Positions 31,915-39,937 of a stretch of 42,838 bases of DNA are shown here, piece by piece. Both the position numbers and the translations under genes were made by a program. The notes under the pieces were generated by a model. That model ran no database searches. It had not been told where the DNA came from and saw only the letters and a list, made by a program, of their open reading frames with translations. Location: positions 1-42,838 of IMG/VR virus record IMGVR_UViG_3300008267_000107. One strand, 5' to 3'. Origin of the DNA: a virus. Position 1 is the first letter of the stretch; each line of letters starts with the position of its first letter.

Positions 31915-33641
31915 CAGATCACCTTCGGGTGTTGCACGATGCGATACGAAAACACGGTGAACGTTTGCGTCGCCGTGGCCGCAGACGAGAGCACGCGCAG
32001 CTTCACGGCTTGCGAGCCGGTAAGGTTGCTCGCGCTGGTGTGCCACGCCTGCCGGTACGTTGTCGTGGCGATGGACAGGCCGGTGTCTGCCGCACCGGGA
32101 GCAGAGTGCTCCGCGAAGATCGTTACAGCAGCCTCGGTTGTGCTCTTGACCGCGTACACGGCGCGCAGCTTGATCGGTGCGCGGTTGGTTGCGCTCGCGG
32201 CGATGGTTGTACCGTCAATACAGGTAACGCCAAACGCGCCAAGCTCGGCCTCAAACGTGTACGTCCTAGTCGCGCCAGAGTTGTTCAGGATTGTGCCGGT
32301 CAGTTCGATCTCGATTGTGTCTCCAGCGGTCACGGTGACCGTCTTGCTGACGAGATCGACAAGCGTCGTGCTGTTGGCCGCGACAGCAAGGATGGGCGCA
32401 TCGGCAAACTTGACCGGCGACGAGCCGCCTGCCGGAGTCGCCCAGGTCTGGTCACCGCGCAGGAACGTGGTTGCGCTGGCCGTGCCCGAGCCAAGACGCG
32501 CCGTCGCCATCGTGCCGGTCGTGATGTCGGCAGCGTCGTGAACGTGCGACTCCAGCGCATAGTTCGCCGCGCTTTCCGTAGCCATCGTGCCAAGGCCCAG
32601 CGTCGTGCGCTGCGCTGCGGCGTCTGCATCGTCGATTAGGGCACGACCGGCAGCCGTGCAGGTGATCTCCTCGACTACGCCTGCGCCAGCACTACTGCGC
32701 CCAAGCAGCTTGTCGGTCGCGCTGACGTTTTGGATCTTCGCGTACGTCACCGCCGACGCCTTTAGCTCCGGCGTGTCGATCCCAAGGTTTGGGACGCGGA
32801 TGCCGCCGGGCACTAACTCTAATCCCTTACCGACTGAAAGAATCTCAATAGCACCACTGCCAGCCGTTGTGCGCCCAAGGATGTAGTCAGCGTTCATGGT
32901 GTAGTCACCATTCGTGATGACTCCACCCGCCGATCCACCTGTCGCATTGAGCGTTGTTCCGCTAAACGACAGGTTGGTGCCAAGCGTGATTTCTTGCGCT
33001 ACGCCACTTCCGCTAGTACCTCGCCCAAGCAGCCTCGATGCCGTGTAGTTGGGCACATCGTTGACGCGGCCCGGACCCATCACAAGGATCTCGCCCGTGC
33101 TGGCATGCACTCGCATAACGCGACCGATGTTTTGCACCAAATGCGTTGCTGCGGTAGGCCGCGTGCCGGTCAAGGCACCCACGCTAGCTGCCACAAAAAC
33201 TACTTGGTTAATCGTGTAGCCGGTTGTGTCCAAGCCGCGAAGCACGCCGAACGAAGTGGCAAACCCTTCGCCGTTGTTCAGCAGTTCTTCTTCTAGCAAA
33301 CCAACGCACGGCATTTTGGCCGAGTCGCTAGCATCGCATGCAGTTACTTCTGATGCGCCGCTAGCTCCAACGCTTCCGGTGATGTAGACCGGGCATCCCT
33401 TAGCAAGCGTGCCACCGCTAGTGTTCTTGACCGGGAATCGCACAACTTCGATGTGCGCCCAGGTGCCGTCGCCGCGCAGATACGTCGAATCGTCGGCGGT
33501 GCCGGTAGCTAGCGCAGCAACGCTGATAGGGGCTTGAAGAAAGCCGAGACGCTCGACCTCGCGACGGAGCACATCTCCAACTAAAGGGATGCGCTCCGGC
33601 TGATCGCGGCGACCTCCGGTATTGTCAAACCCTAAAGCCAT
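31914..33641 (-). CDS. tail fibre / receptor-binding protein, 575 aa
   Basis: Typical fibre repeats are present: YLRGDGTWA near 54 and FLRGDQTWATP near 390. Three copies of a shaft module also occur (LLGRGTSGSGVAQEIT, ILGRTTAGSGAIEIL, LLGRSSAGAGVVEEIT) at about 205-305. The C-terminal ~170 residues form a beta-rich domain, probably the receptor-binding tip. The N-terminal part probably anchors to the virion. No chaperone or self-cleaving domain is recognised. The start overlaps the preceding stop (TAATG). Confidence 0.75.
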   Translation of the reverse strand: MALGFDNTGGRRDQPERIPLVGDVLRREVERLGFLQAPISVAALATGTADDSTYLRGDGTWAHIEVVRFPVKNTSGGTLAKGCPVYITGSVGASGASEVTACDASDSAKMPCVGLLEEELLNNGEGFATSFGVLRGLDTTGYTINQVVFVAASVGALTGTRPTAATHLVQNIGRVMRVHASTGEILVMGPGRVNDVPNYTASRLLGRGTSGSGVAQEITLGTNLSFSGTTLNATGGSAGGVITNGDYTMNADYILGRTTAGSGAIEILSVGKGLELVPGGIRVPNLGIDTPELKASAVTYAKIQNVSATDKLLGRSSAGAGVVEEITCTAAGRALIDDADAAAQRTTLGLGTMATESAANYALESHVHDAADITTGTMATARLGSGTASATTFLRGDQTWATPAGGSSPVKFADAPILAVAANSTTLVDLVSKTVTVTAGDTIEIELTGTILNNSGATRTYTFEAELGAFGVTCIDGTTIAASATNRAPIKLRAVYAVKSTTEAAVTIFAEHSAPGAADTGLSIATTTYRQAWHTSASNLTGSQAVKLRVLSSAATATQTFTVFSYRIVQHPKVI

Positions 33642-33895
33642 TACCAGATGTACAAGACGTTAACGGAGGCAGCTACGCCTAAGTTCTCAATGTAGTACTG
33701 GTGGCCCAACAGCAGTGCAAACGCAACAGTCGTCGAGTCAATTAAAGTAATGGTTGCCGTAACAGAAACTGCTTCCGATGCCGGATCACGCTCAAGAATA
33801 AACCCGCGAGCCGGATTGCTAGCATTAGGAGTATTAGTAGCTGCCCACTGACCAGTGCGAGAATGACCAGCGTAAGCTTTAGAAGGCAGAGCCAT
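33641..33895 (-). CDS. small beta-rich virion-associated protein, 84 aa
   Basis: No family is recognised. It has a Ser/Thr/Gly-rich N-terminus and a beta-strand pattern (AVSVTATITLIDSTTVAFAL). Its position between portal and tail fibre, with an ATG one base after the portal stop (TAATATG), suggests a small structural or head-completion protein. Confidence 0.55.
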   Translation of the reverse strand: MALPSKAYAGHSRTGQWAATNTPNASNPARGFILERDPASEAVSVTATITLIDSTTVAFALLLGHQYYIENLGVAASVNVLYIW

Positions 33896-33896
33896 A

Positions 33897-35615
33897 TTAA
33901 ACCTGTGATGGAGGAGGTGAGTTGTATCCGCTGAACATGTTCATCACATCGTTCAGTGCGTTCTGATCTTGCCCGGTCTTGGCCAGCGAGAGGTCGCGTG
34001 CCGTCGTCGCCTGCTGCTGACCCATCGCGGCCTGCTCCTTGGCGGCCATGGCCTTGTCTCGCGCTTCGCGAACAATAGCGGCTTGATTGGTGCTAACGAT
34101 AATGTTGGGGTCAACGCCAAGCATATCGGAGTAGGCATCCACCCACTCATCAGCATCAAAGCGATCAAGAACATCAGGCTTCATCTGGGCAATTGAGCCA
34201 AGGCTACCCACAAACCTATCAAGGCTGTTGGTGCCAATCGCACGCTGAGCCTGAGCCAGCATCGACACAAACTCGACGCTGATGTCGGCACCCTGCATTT
34301 CGCGGGGAGGCGTAGGCAGCACGTTTGCCTCCATCATGCGAATAAACGTAGAGTCAATAAGCGGCTCAAGCAGTTCGTTATGCAACCGCTCCATGACCGG
34401 GCCAAGCATCAGCAGCTTTTCTTCGTGCCGCTCTGCGACCTCGGTTGCGGTCATGCGCGACGCAGGATTGCTGTTGGCCAGCATCAAGAACAAGTCCGCA
34501 TAGAACGAAGACTCGATGCGGTTGCGAACGTCTTGAATGTCTTGCAGCAAATAATCAAGACGCAGATTGACCTCAAACGCAGGCCGAATGCCAGCCTGCT
34601 GACTCTGCGAATCGACGTAGGTAATGCCGCCAGGGAGGGTCTCAACCTCCCGGCTCTTCATGTTAGACGGCACTTGCAGCGGCGGCTTGGTTTGATAGTC
34701 GATGGCTTGCGCCTTGCGAAGCTGCTCGTGCTGAAGCTGCTTAATGTCGCCAAGAGCTTCCATGCCGGGGCTGTGGCCATAGACATCGCCACCCGCAACC
34801 GCCCAGCGCGGAGCCAGCACCGGAAACTCGCGGAAGCCAGACTCACGCAGGTAATGCGAGTTATCGCTGCCAAGCTCAAAGTAGCAGCTACGCCACGGCA
34901 TGTTTAACGCGTCGCGCTTCTTGGGATCGCGATCTTCGCGTGGCTCAATGGCGTGAATCAGAGTGACGTACTGATCCAGGCTACCATTGTTGTACATGTT
35001 CTTGGTAGCATGACAGCAATTCTCGTAGCCAAATTCCTTGACCACCTCGGCAACGGTCTTGTCAAACTCCCGATACATCGTACACACCTTGCCCTGGTAG
35101 TCTGACGCAAGCGCAAACTCACCAGTAGTGATCGGGTAGTGATGGATCAAACGATCCATATCAGGCAGCAATAGATTGCAAGCAGTGCCAAACGCGCCGA
35201 TCTCCTCGTAGATCTGATGGAGTGCGCGGTAGGTATTGCTGCGCTGAAACACTCGCATCATCCGCTTGGCGACATCGTCAAGCCAAACACGGACAGAATG
35301 ATACTTGTTGAGTTCAGGATCTGCCGTGGTTAAGCGGAACCAGGGGCGAGCCGGACTAGTAGCACCGGCCATCATGCCTGCGGCCATAACTCGCAGGCTG
35401 CGCGTGCCGGTATTATCGTAGATGTTGTTGTGCCGCTTAGTGCCCTTGTTGCGATCCTGCACGAAGTAGCGACCGTTGCGCGGCAGCAGGTAGTTGGTGA
35501 TCTCCTGCCAGTGCTCGATCCAGGTGGCTCGCTCGCTCTTAAGCGATGCCCAGCGAGTCAGAATCCGATCTCGCGGGGTGCGCTTGCCGGTTTCGTTGTT
35601 CGCTGGGTACATCAT
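33897..35615 (-). CDS. portal (head-tail connector) protein, 572 aa
   Basis: The sequence carries the podovirus head-to-tail connector signatures: LLPRNGRYFVQDRNKGTKR near 45, RSLRVMAAGMMAGATSPARP near 75, ending in a Gln/Ala-rich tail. Twelve copies would form the DNA gate at the capsid vertex. I chose ATG at 35615, one base after the preceding stop; the next codon is also ATG. The longer frame to 35672 runs into the neighbouring gene. Placement downstream of the terminase agrees. Confidence 0.9.
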   Translation of the reverse strand: MMYPANNETGKRTPRDRILTRWASLKSERATWIEHWQEITNYLLPRNGRYFVQDRNKGTKRHNNIYDNTGTRSLRVMAAGMMAGATSPARPWFRLTTADPELNKYHSVRVWLDDVAKRMMRVFQRSNTYRALHQIYEEIGAFGTACNLLLPDMDRLIHHYPITTGEFALASDYQGKVCTMYREFDKTVAEVVKEFGYENCCHATKNMYNNGSLDQYVTLIHAIEPREDRDPKKRDALNMPWRSCYFELGSDNSHYLRESGFREFPVLAPRWAVAGGDVYGHSPGMEALGDIKQLQHEQLRKAQAIDYQTKPPLQVPSNMKSREVETLPGGITYVDSQSQQAGIRPAFEVNLRLDYLLQDIQDVRNRIESSFYADLFLMLANSNPASRMTATEVAERHEEKLLMLGPVMERLHNELLEPLIDSTFIRMMEANVLPTPPREMQGADISVEFVSMLAQAQRAIGTNSLDRFVGSLGSIAQMKPDVLDRFDADEWVDAYSDMLGVDPNIIVSTNQAAIVREARDKAMAAKEQAAMGQQQATTARDLSLAKTGQDQNALNDVMNMFSGYNSPPPSQV

Positions 35616-35616
35616 A

Positions 35617-35916
35617 TTAGTAGCCACCAAGCATAGACGAACCGCCGCCAGCATTACCCGTCGAAGCACCACCGGTCATCATCGTGCCGGTCGGCTTAAC
35701 AAGCTGCTCAGCGTTCTGAACGAACGGCTTACGGTTCTGCTTGTTCTGCAAGCTCTTGGCATTCTCCATCTCGCGACCAGCAGCAATGGCAGCGGATCGC
35801 TGCGACGCCTGCTGTTCCCGGTCCTGCTTGTTCATGGCCTTGCGCTCGCGTTCCTTTTGTTGGTACTGTTGGTCCGCGCTAATGGCAGCCGATGTAATGA
35901 TAGCAGTAACAGCCAT
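35617..35916 (-). CDS. small Gln/Lys-rich protein, 99 aa
   Basis: A short hydrophobic start (AVTAIITSAAISA) leads into a charged, Gln-rich helix (QQYQQKERERKAMNKQDRE). The C-terminus is Gly/Ser-rich and ends GGASTGNAGGGSSMLGGY. The composition resembles minor virion proteins near the portal gene of other podoviruses. AGGA lies upstream of the ATG, one base after the acetyltransferase stop. Confidence 0.55.
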   Translation of the reverse strand: MAVTAIITSAAISADQQYQQKERERKAMNKQDREQQASQRSAAIAAGREMENAKSLQNKQNRKPFVQNAEQLVKPTGTMMTGGASTGNAGGGSSMLGGY

Positions 35917-35917
35917 A

Positions 35918-36376
35918 TTAGAGTTCCTTGCTGTAAACGATGTCTTGTACTTGGTACTTAAGCCGAGGCATTAAAGCGTCTAATGCCGTGCCTTGCTTAG
36001 CATGCCACAGCATCAGCTTGGCTCCACGCTGCCTTGCAAGATTTTCCGTCTCGCGAATCAACGCAAGTCCAAGCTTACCTCGCCTATACTCCTTGCTAAC
36101 GAACAGAACGTCGTTCTGCGCGTAAAGCATGTGACGGTAGTGCAGGTGATGGCTTAAGAATGATACACTATAGCCGACTAACTTTGTTTCGTCCCACGCA
36201 GAAATAACAAGAAGCAAGTCGCCTTTCTCTAGCCGCTCGTAGAGATCCCAGTTTGGCGCAAGCTGCATGATGTGCTTGTTGCGCGCAATCTCTTCGTAAT
36301 GCTCAGCAAACAACTTATCCGCATGCTGGCGCATTTCGCGGACATTGGACTGCTGAATGTTTGCATCTATGTACAT
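35918..36376 (-). CDS. GNAT-family N-acetyltransferase, 152 aa
   Basis: The C-terminal half holds the GNAT acetyl-CoA-binding motif: DVLFVSKEYRRGKLGLALI (R-R-G-K-L-G in place of Q/R-x-x-G-x-G/A), followed by the helix ETENLARQRGA and a strand with MLWHAKQG. Such enzymes transfer acetyl groups to amines of proteins or small molecules. AGGAG lies eight bases before the ATG. It is embedded between the AspH-type hydroxylase and a small virion gene, so modification of a virion or host protein is possible; the substrate is unknown. Confidence 0.8.
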   Translation of the reverse strand: MYIDANIQQSNVREMRQHADKLFAEHYEEIARNKHIMQLAPNWDLYERLEKGDLLLVISAWDETKLVGYSVSFLSHHLHYRHMLYAQNDVLFVSKEYRRGKLGLALIRETENLARQRGAKLMLWHAKQGTALDALMPRLKYQVQDIVYSKEL

Positions 36377-36379
36377 GCG

Positions 36380-36946
36380 TTAGTCTCCTGGAATGGCGTC
36401 GAAAATAAGGTGGACTCGCTCAAAGTCCTCTCCGTTGTGGGCACTGTGTTCCATCTTGTGGTTGAACCACCAAAGCTCGCCGGGCTTCATGCTGACCGTC
36501 TTACCCCCAACAGTTAGTGTGCTCTTGGGTCCGCCACGCAAGCAGATGTGGAACCGATGGAAGTGGTCTGCGTACTTGCCTTCGTCGATGTGAGGGGCAA
36601 CCGTCCCCTTGGCACTTAGCCCGACGATCATGGCTCGCCCGACTTCCTTGCAGTCGAGGATGTCTACCAGCACCTCCCGCATCAGCGGGACGACCGAAGG
36701 AGCCAACTCCTCCAGGGTCCAGTAGTCCAGGCTGGTCAGTTCCTCCTGGTAGTCGTGGAACGTAAACTTCTCCGGCCCCCGAAGGTAGATGGTCCTGGTC
36801 ATCCGGTGCGGACTACTGGGAAAGTCCTGCCGGATGGTGACCACATCCCAAAGCTCGCCCCGCTGGGCCAACTGCTTCAAGACCGGCTCAACGTCCAAGT
36901 TTGTAGCTAGTCTTCGAAAGTTCGGCGTACGGGTCGTATTCGCCAT
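36380..36946 (-). CDS. aspartyl/asparaginyl beta-hydroxylase-like Fe(II)/2-oxoglutarate oxygenase, 188 aa
   Basis: The AspH family core is clear: VAPHIDEGKYADHFHRFHIC with His119 and Asp121, then GELWWFNHKMEHSAHNGEDF with His167, and RVHLIFD with Arg177. These are the expected iron ligands and 2-oxoglutarate-binding arginine of the double-stranded beta-helix fold. The enzyme would hydroxylate a protein side chain or a small molecule. The start overlaps the 3' end of the large terminase gene by 59 bases, so it is expressed with packaging genes. The substrate is unknown; neighbouring structural proteins are candidates. Confidence 0.85.
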   Translation of the reverse strand: MANTTRTPNFRRLATNLDVEPVLKQLAQRGELWDVVTIRQDFPSSPHRMTRTIYLRGPEKFTFHDYQEELTSLDYWTLEELAPSVVPLMREVLVDILDCKEVGRAMIVGLSAKGTVAPHIDEGKYADHFHRFHICLRGGPKSTLTVGGKTVSMKPGELWWFNHKMEHSAHNGEDFERVHLIFDAIPGD

Positions 36947-38255
36947 TACTCCGGTTCCTCTTTGAGATTAGGGCTTCAATCGGGTCAAGCAAAAGCTTTT
37001 TACGCACTGGCGCAGCAAAGGTCAAAGCCAAAGCATCGGCCAAGTCAGGGCTAGCACCACCCTGCAACCGCTTCTTGATCTGGTCCTTGGTCTCTAAGCA
37101 CTTCCGCCCAGTCGCATCAAACCAGTAGATAGGGGTGGCAAGCTCCTGAATCAGGGTCTGGTCCGGCGGAACCGCCCCCCCGTTCTTGACCCAGTCCGCC
37201 ATCAGGCACCACATCTCCGTGCGCCTGTTCATGTACAGCGTGTGGTTGTTCGCCCGCCCGCCAAACGGCACTTCGATCACATCGTACTGAAGCTGCCTCA
37301 GTCGGTCGATTACGCCAGAGCCAGCCCCCAAGTCCACGAACACGGCATCCGGCTTCCACTCCTCGATAAGATGCGCCACACGGCTGGCTACGGCCATGTT
37401 GTCCAACCCCCGCATGATGATCGGGGTCATGGCCTGCTGGCCCTGCCGCTGCATAATCACCGTCCGGTCGTCACCAAACCGGGCAGGGTCAACCCCAATC
37501 ACCCTAGGACTCTGCAACAAGTCATGCTCCGAGTACACCCGCTGAGCCGACGAAGTCACATCCGACAGGCTGATCAACTGGTCCTCGCCACTAGCCGCCC
37601 AGTCGCAAAGGTACTCTCGGGAGAACGAGGTCTCCGGCATCGACTCCTTCAGTCGCTTGACCTCCTCAGGGACAATCGCCTCCGTGTCGTAAACCGTCCA
37701 AACCGCTGAGTGCCAGTCCGGTTTCCCCTTCGCAGCAAAGAAAAGCTCCGAGAACAGGTTCACCCCAGCCGGAGTCCCGATGAACAAAGCCCACCCCAGC
37801 CGGTCAGACAAGGCAGGCTGCAAGATGTCAAACCACACCTCCGGCTTGATCTGAGCCACCTCGTCCACAACCACCCCGTCCAACCGCACGCCACGCATCG
37901 CATCAGGGTTGTCAGCACCAAAAATACGGATCGCTGCCTTGTTGTGCGCGAACGTTACGCTCAGTTCGGCCTCGTTCACCGTAACAGCCCCAGCCCCAAT
38001 CAAGGGATGGATCCGCTGCTTCAACCGCCCCCAGGCAATCGCCTTCGCCTGCTTGAGGTACGGAGCTACATAAAAGAACGCACCTAGCTCTACCGTGCAT
38101 TTCAAGGCCCGGTCGATCAACTGCATCAAGGCTAACTCCGTCTTCCCAGCCCGTCGATGCAAAGCCAAGACCGTAAACCGGCGTACACTTTCGTGACAAA
38201 CCTTTTGCCATGCTCTCGGCAGGTAGGAGAGGGATACCACACGCGAGCGGCTCAC
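36888..38255 (-). CDS. terL: terminase large subunit
   Basis: The ATPase Walker A (HRRAGKT, residues 33-39) and Walker B (GVVVDEVA, Asp131/Glu132) are both present. An RNase H-like nuclease domain with GVDPARFGDDRT, DAVFVDLGAG and a late SPDLADALALTF aspartate follows. It packages DNA through the portal and cuts it. I took GTG at 38255, just ahead of the family start LSYLPRAWQK; GTG at 38240 and TTG at 38360 are alternatives, and none has a good ribosome site. The protein is about 455 aa, usual for this family. Confidence 0.92.
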   Translation of the reverse strand: MSRSRVVSLSYLPRAWQKVCHESVRRFTVLALHRRAGKTELALMQLIDRALKCTVELGAFFYVAPYLKQAKAIAWGRLKQRIHPLIGAGAVTVNEAELSVTFAHNKAAIRIFGADNPDAMRGVRLDGVVVDEVAQIKPEVWFDILQPALSDRLGWALFIGTPAGVNLFSELFFAAKGKPDWHSAVWTVYDTEAIVPEEVKRLKESMPETSFSREYLCDWAASGEDQLISLSDVTSSAQRVYSEHDLLQSPRVIGVDPARFGDDRTVIMQRQGQQAMTPIIMRGLDNMAVASRVAHLIEEWKPDAVFVDLGAGSGVIDRLRQLQYDVIEVPFGGRANNHTLYMNRRTEMWCLMADWVKNGGAVPPDQTLIQELATPIYWFDATGRKCLETKDQIKKRLQGGASPDLADALALTFAAPVRKKLLLDPIEALISKRNRSNGEYDPYAELSKTSYKLGR

Positions 38256-38315
38256 GGTTGGGGCGCACCCCCATGCGCGAAGGCCCCCGGGGGGGCAGCT
38301 TGCCAGTCCGTCAAG

Positions 38316-38331
38316 CCCTGGCGCGTCAGGG
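38316..38331. repeat. imperfect 16-bp palindrome in the terS-terL gap
   Basis: CCCTGGCGCGTCAGGG is palindromic apart from one mismatched pair. It lies between the small-terminase stop and the large-terminase start, close to a run of C and G at 38284-38295. It could be a hairpin slowing transcription or a TerS binding site. Confidence 0.4.
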
Positions 38332-38378
38332 TTTCGCAATTGATCGCTAGCGATTCGCAATCGTCGATCATTGGCGCG

Positions 38379-39050
38379 TCATTGCTCCGCATCATTGCCA
38401 CCTTCACTGTCGGCATCATTGCCGCCCTGATTGTCTGCTCTATCATCGGCTGCGCCATCATCGTCGCCGTCGCCGCTATCATCAATCGCCAATAATTCCT
38501 CCGAGAATTCCAATTCCGGTGACAGGTTTCGTGATTGGTCGTCTACCTCCGTTCCCTTTGCGTTGTTGATAGGAACGCCAGTCACGACCTGCAATGCGAC
38601 GCCGCCGCTATGCTGGACGTTTCGAACGTCACCAAATACATTTGGTAAACGCTTAGCTAGCAACCATTTGCGCGTTTCGATCCTAGTGCGCTGCCATTGC
38701 GCTTCGGTATTGTCGGCGGGCTGACTGCTCGCCCATTGTTCTAGTTCTTCCGCATTGCATTCGAAGCCGATAGCCCTTGCCCTTAGAAAAGCCTGCCCGA
38801 ACTCACTATCTGCGATTGCCCATTCTCTAATTGCGGACTCCTTAGGATATCCCTTTGTTCGGCAGATATCTCGCAGTGATTCCCCTTCTGCGAGCCTAGC
38901 AAGGACTACGTGCGCCAGCTGCCAATTGACCGATAGCGGCGGTCGGCCCTTGCGCTTTGCCCTTGTGGGGATGATTGGCGGGCCTTCTTCCGTCCCGCCC
39001 TTGTTAGCGTGAGCGATGATGGCGCGACGCATTGCGTTGTTAGGCTTCAT
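38379..39050 (-). CDS. terS: terminase small subunit
   Basis: Residues about 40-110 (LARLAEGESLRDICRTKGYP, then AIREWAIADSEFGQAFLRAR) form the helix-turn-helix of small terminases that recognise the packaging site. A helical oligomerisation region follows (AQWQRTRIETRKWLLAKRL). The last ~35 residues are almost entirely Asp, Gly and Asn (DDSGDGDDDGAADDRADNQG and on), an acidic disordered tail. ATG at 39050 is my choice; in-frame starts at 39074 and 39086 are possible, and none has a clear ribosome site. Confidence 0.8.
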   Translation of the reverse strand: MKPNNAMRRAIIAHANKGGTEEGPPIIPTRAKRKGRPPLSVNWQLAHVVLARLAEGESLRDICRTKGYPKESAIREWAIADSEFGQAFLRARAIGFECNAEELEQWASSQPADNTEAQWQRTRIETRKWLLAKRLPNVFGDVRNVQHSGGVALQVVTGVPINNAKGTEVDDQSRNLSPELEFSEELLAIDDSGDGDDDGAADDRADNQGGNDADSEGGNDAEQ

Positions 39051-39209
39051 AGCGTGACAGTGTGATTGTGACATAATCGCGAGCATTGCGCAATAGCACG
39101 CAGATAGTGGTAGGGAACTTTTCCCGACTGCAATCTTTCCTCTTGACAGGGAAGATTTGCCGAGCGTTGCTGGGGTAGGGTATTTCGCCCGACCGACCGG
39201 ATTTCTCTT

Positions 39210-39232
39210 GACTCGGCAATTCTGCCCGAGTC
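39210..39232. repeat. 7-bp inverted repeat
   Basis: GACTCGG (39210-39216) and CCGAGTC (39226-39232) are perfect complements around a nine-base loop. It lies upstream of the small terminase gene and may be a regulatory or packaging element. Confidence 0.5.
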
Positions 39233-39702
39233 CTCGAGAGCCTCCAGGGATCCCCTAACGGATCGCGAACATCGCGAAAGTAGACCCTAACTTGAGAAGG
39301 CGAGACGAAGAAAGTAGGGGGCAAAATCACTTTTCTTTCGTCGTCGTAACCCGTTGAAACCGCTGGGCTTGCGTCCGCTTCTGTCTCGCCTTCTCTCGTT
39401 TTCTCTCAAGATTCCTTTCCGTTAGGGTCGATAGTGTGCGAGGATGTTCCCCGTCGTCGCACCTCCCGCAAGGGGGGGGCGGGACGGTCTCCCCTTGCGC
39501 CTGGAACGGCGCGGGGGGTCGCGGTGGTCACGCAGTGATGCGTTGCCGGTGCCCGCGACGGGTCGGCCCTGTGAGCCTACTGCCTGTGACAATTGACAAC
39601 TCGGTGAGTCGGTGCGGATGCCCTCGCGAAGCCTATGGCCTCGCGAAAACTGGCGCGCATGGCGACGTAGCGGCGGCTCGTCACGGCCCCGCTCGACCAA
39701 TA

Positions 39703-39724
39703 GGGGGGGGAATACGGCCCCCCC
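39703..39724. repeat. G8-N7-C7 hairpin
   Basis: Eight G (39703-39710), seven bases, then seven C (39718-39724) form a very stable hairpin. No T tract follows on either strand, so it is not a standard terminator. Confidence 0.5.
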
Positions 39725-39742
39725 TGGCAACCGAATGGCGCA

Positions 39743-39830
39743 ATTGTGCGCGGACCGGTCGCTGGCGACGTAATCGCCACATATCTAGCGTGCGCCAGAT
39801 TGCGCACAATGCTCCGAACATATCTTCGGA
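39743..39830. repeat. inverted repeat pair and 18-bp dyad
   Basis: ATTGTGCGC (39743-39751) is inverted as GCGCACAAT (39802-39810). Just beyond it, TCCGAA and TTCGGA (39813-39818 and 39825-39830) form a six-base dyad around CATATC. This cluster sits in the AT-richer part of the divergent region and may bind regulators or an initiator. Confidence 0.5.
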
Positions 39831-39937
39831 AATATCTAATCACACTAACGTGCCGGGGCGTCGGCACATAATGACGCCCAACCATTCCGCTTGGCGACGG
39901 TTTCGCCATAACCCCATTGCCAATAGGAGATTGAACA

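Larger units (their letters stand above)
39051..39937. promoter_or_regulatory. large divergent non-coding region, possible control/origin/packaging region
   Basis: About 890 bases separate the leftward terminase unit from the rightward early unit. I see no credible gene. It contains the palindrome ATTGCGCAAT (39085-39094), the repeats listed separately, G/C runs, and an AT-richer patch at 39776-39850 with three ATATCT copies (39781, 39820, 39832). Promoters for both directions are expected here, but I find none with good -35 and -10 boxes; TTGACA at 39143 and 39593 lack a -10. Confidence 0.6.

Noticed and set aside
31914-33641. Diversity-generating retroelement target in the tail fibre
   Set aside because: No reverse transcriptase gene and no template repeat matching the 3' end of the fibre gene.
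39143-39598. TTGACA at 39143 and 39593 as promoters
   Set aside because: Neither has a -10-like hexamer at 16-18 bases.
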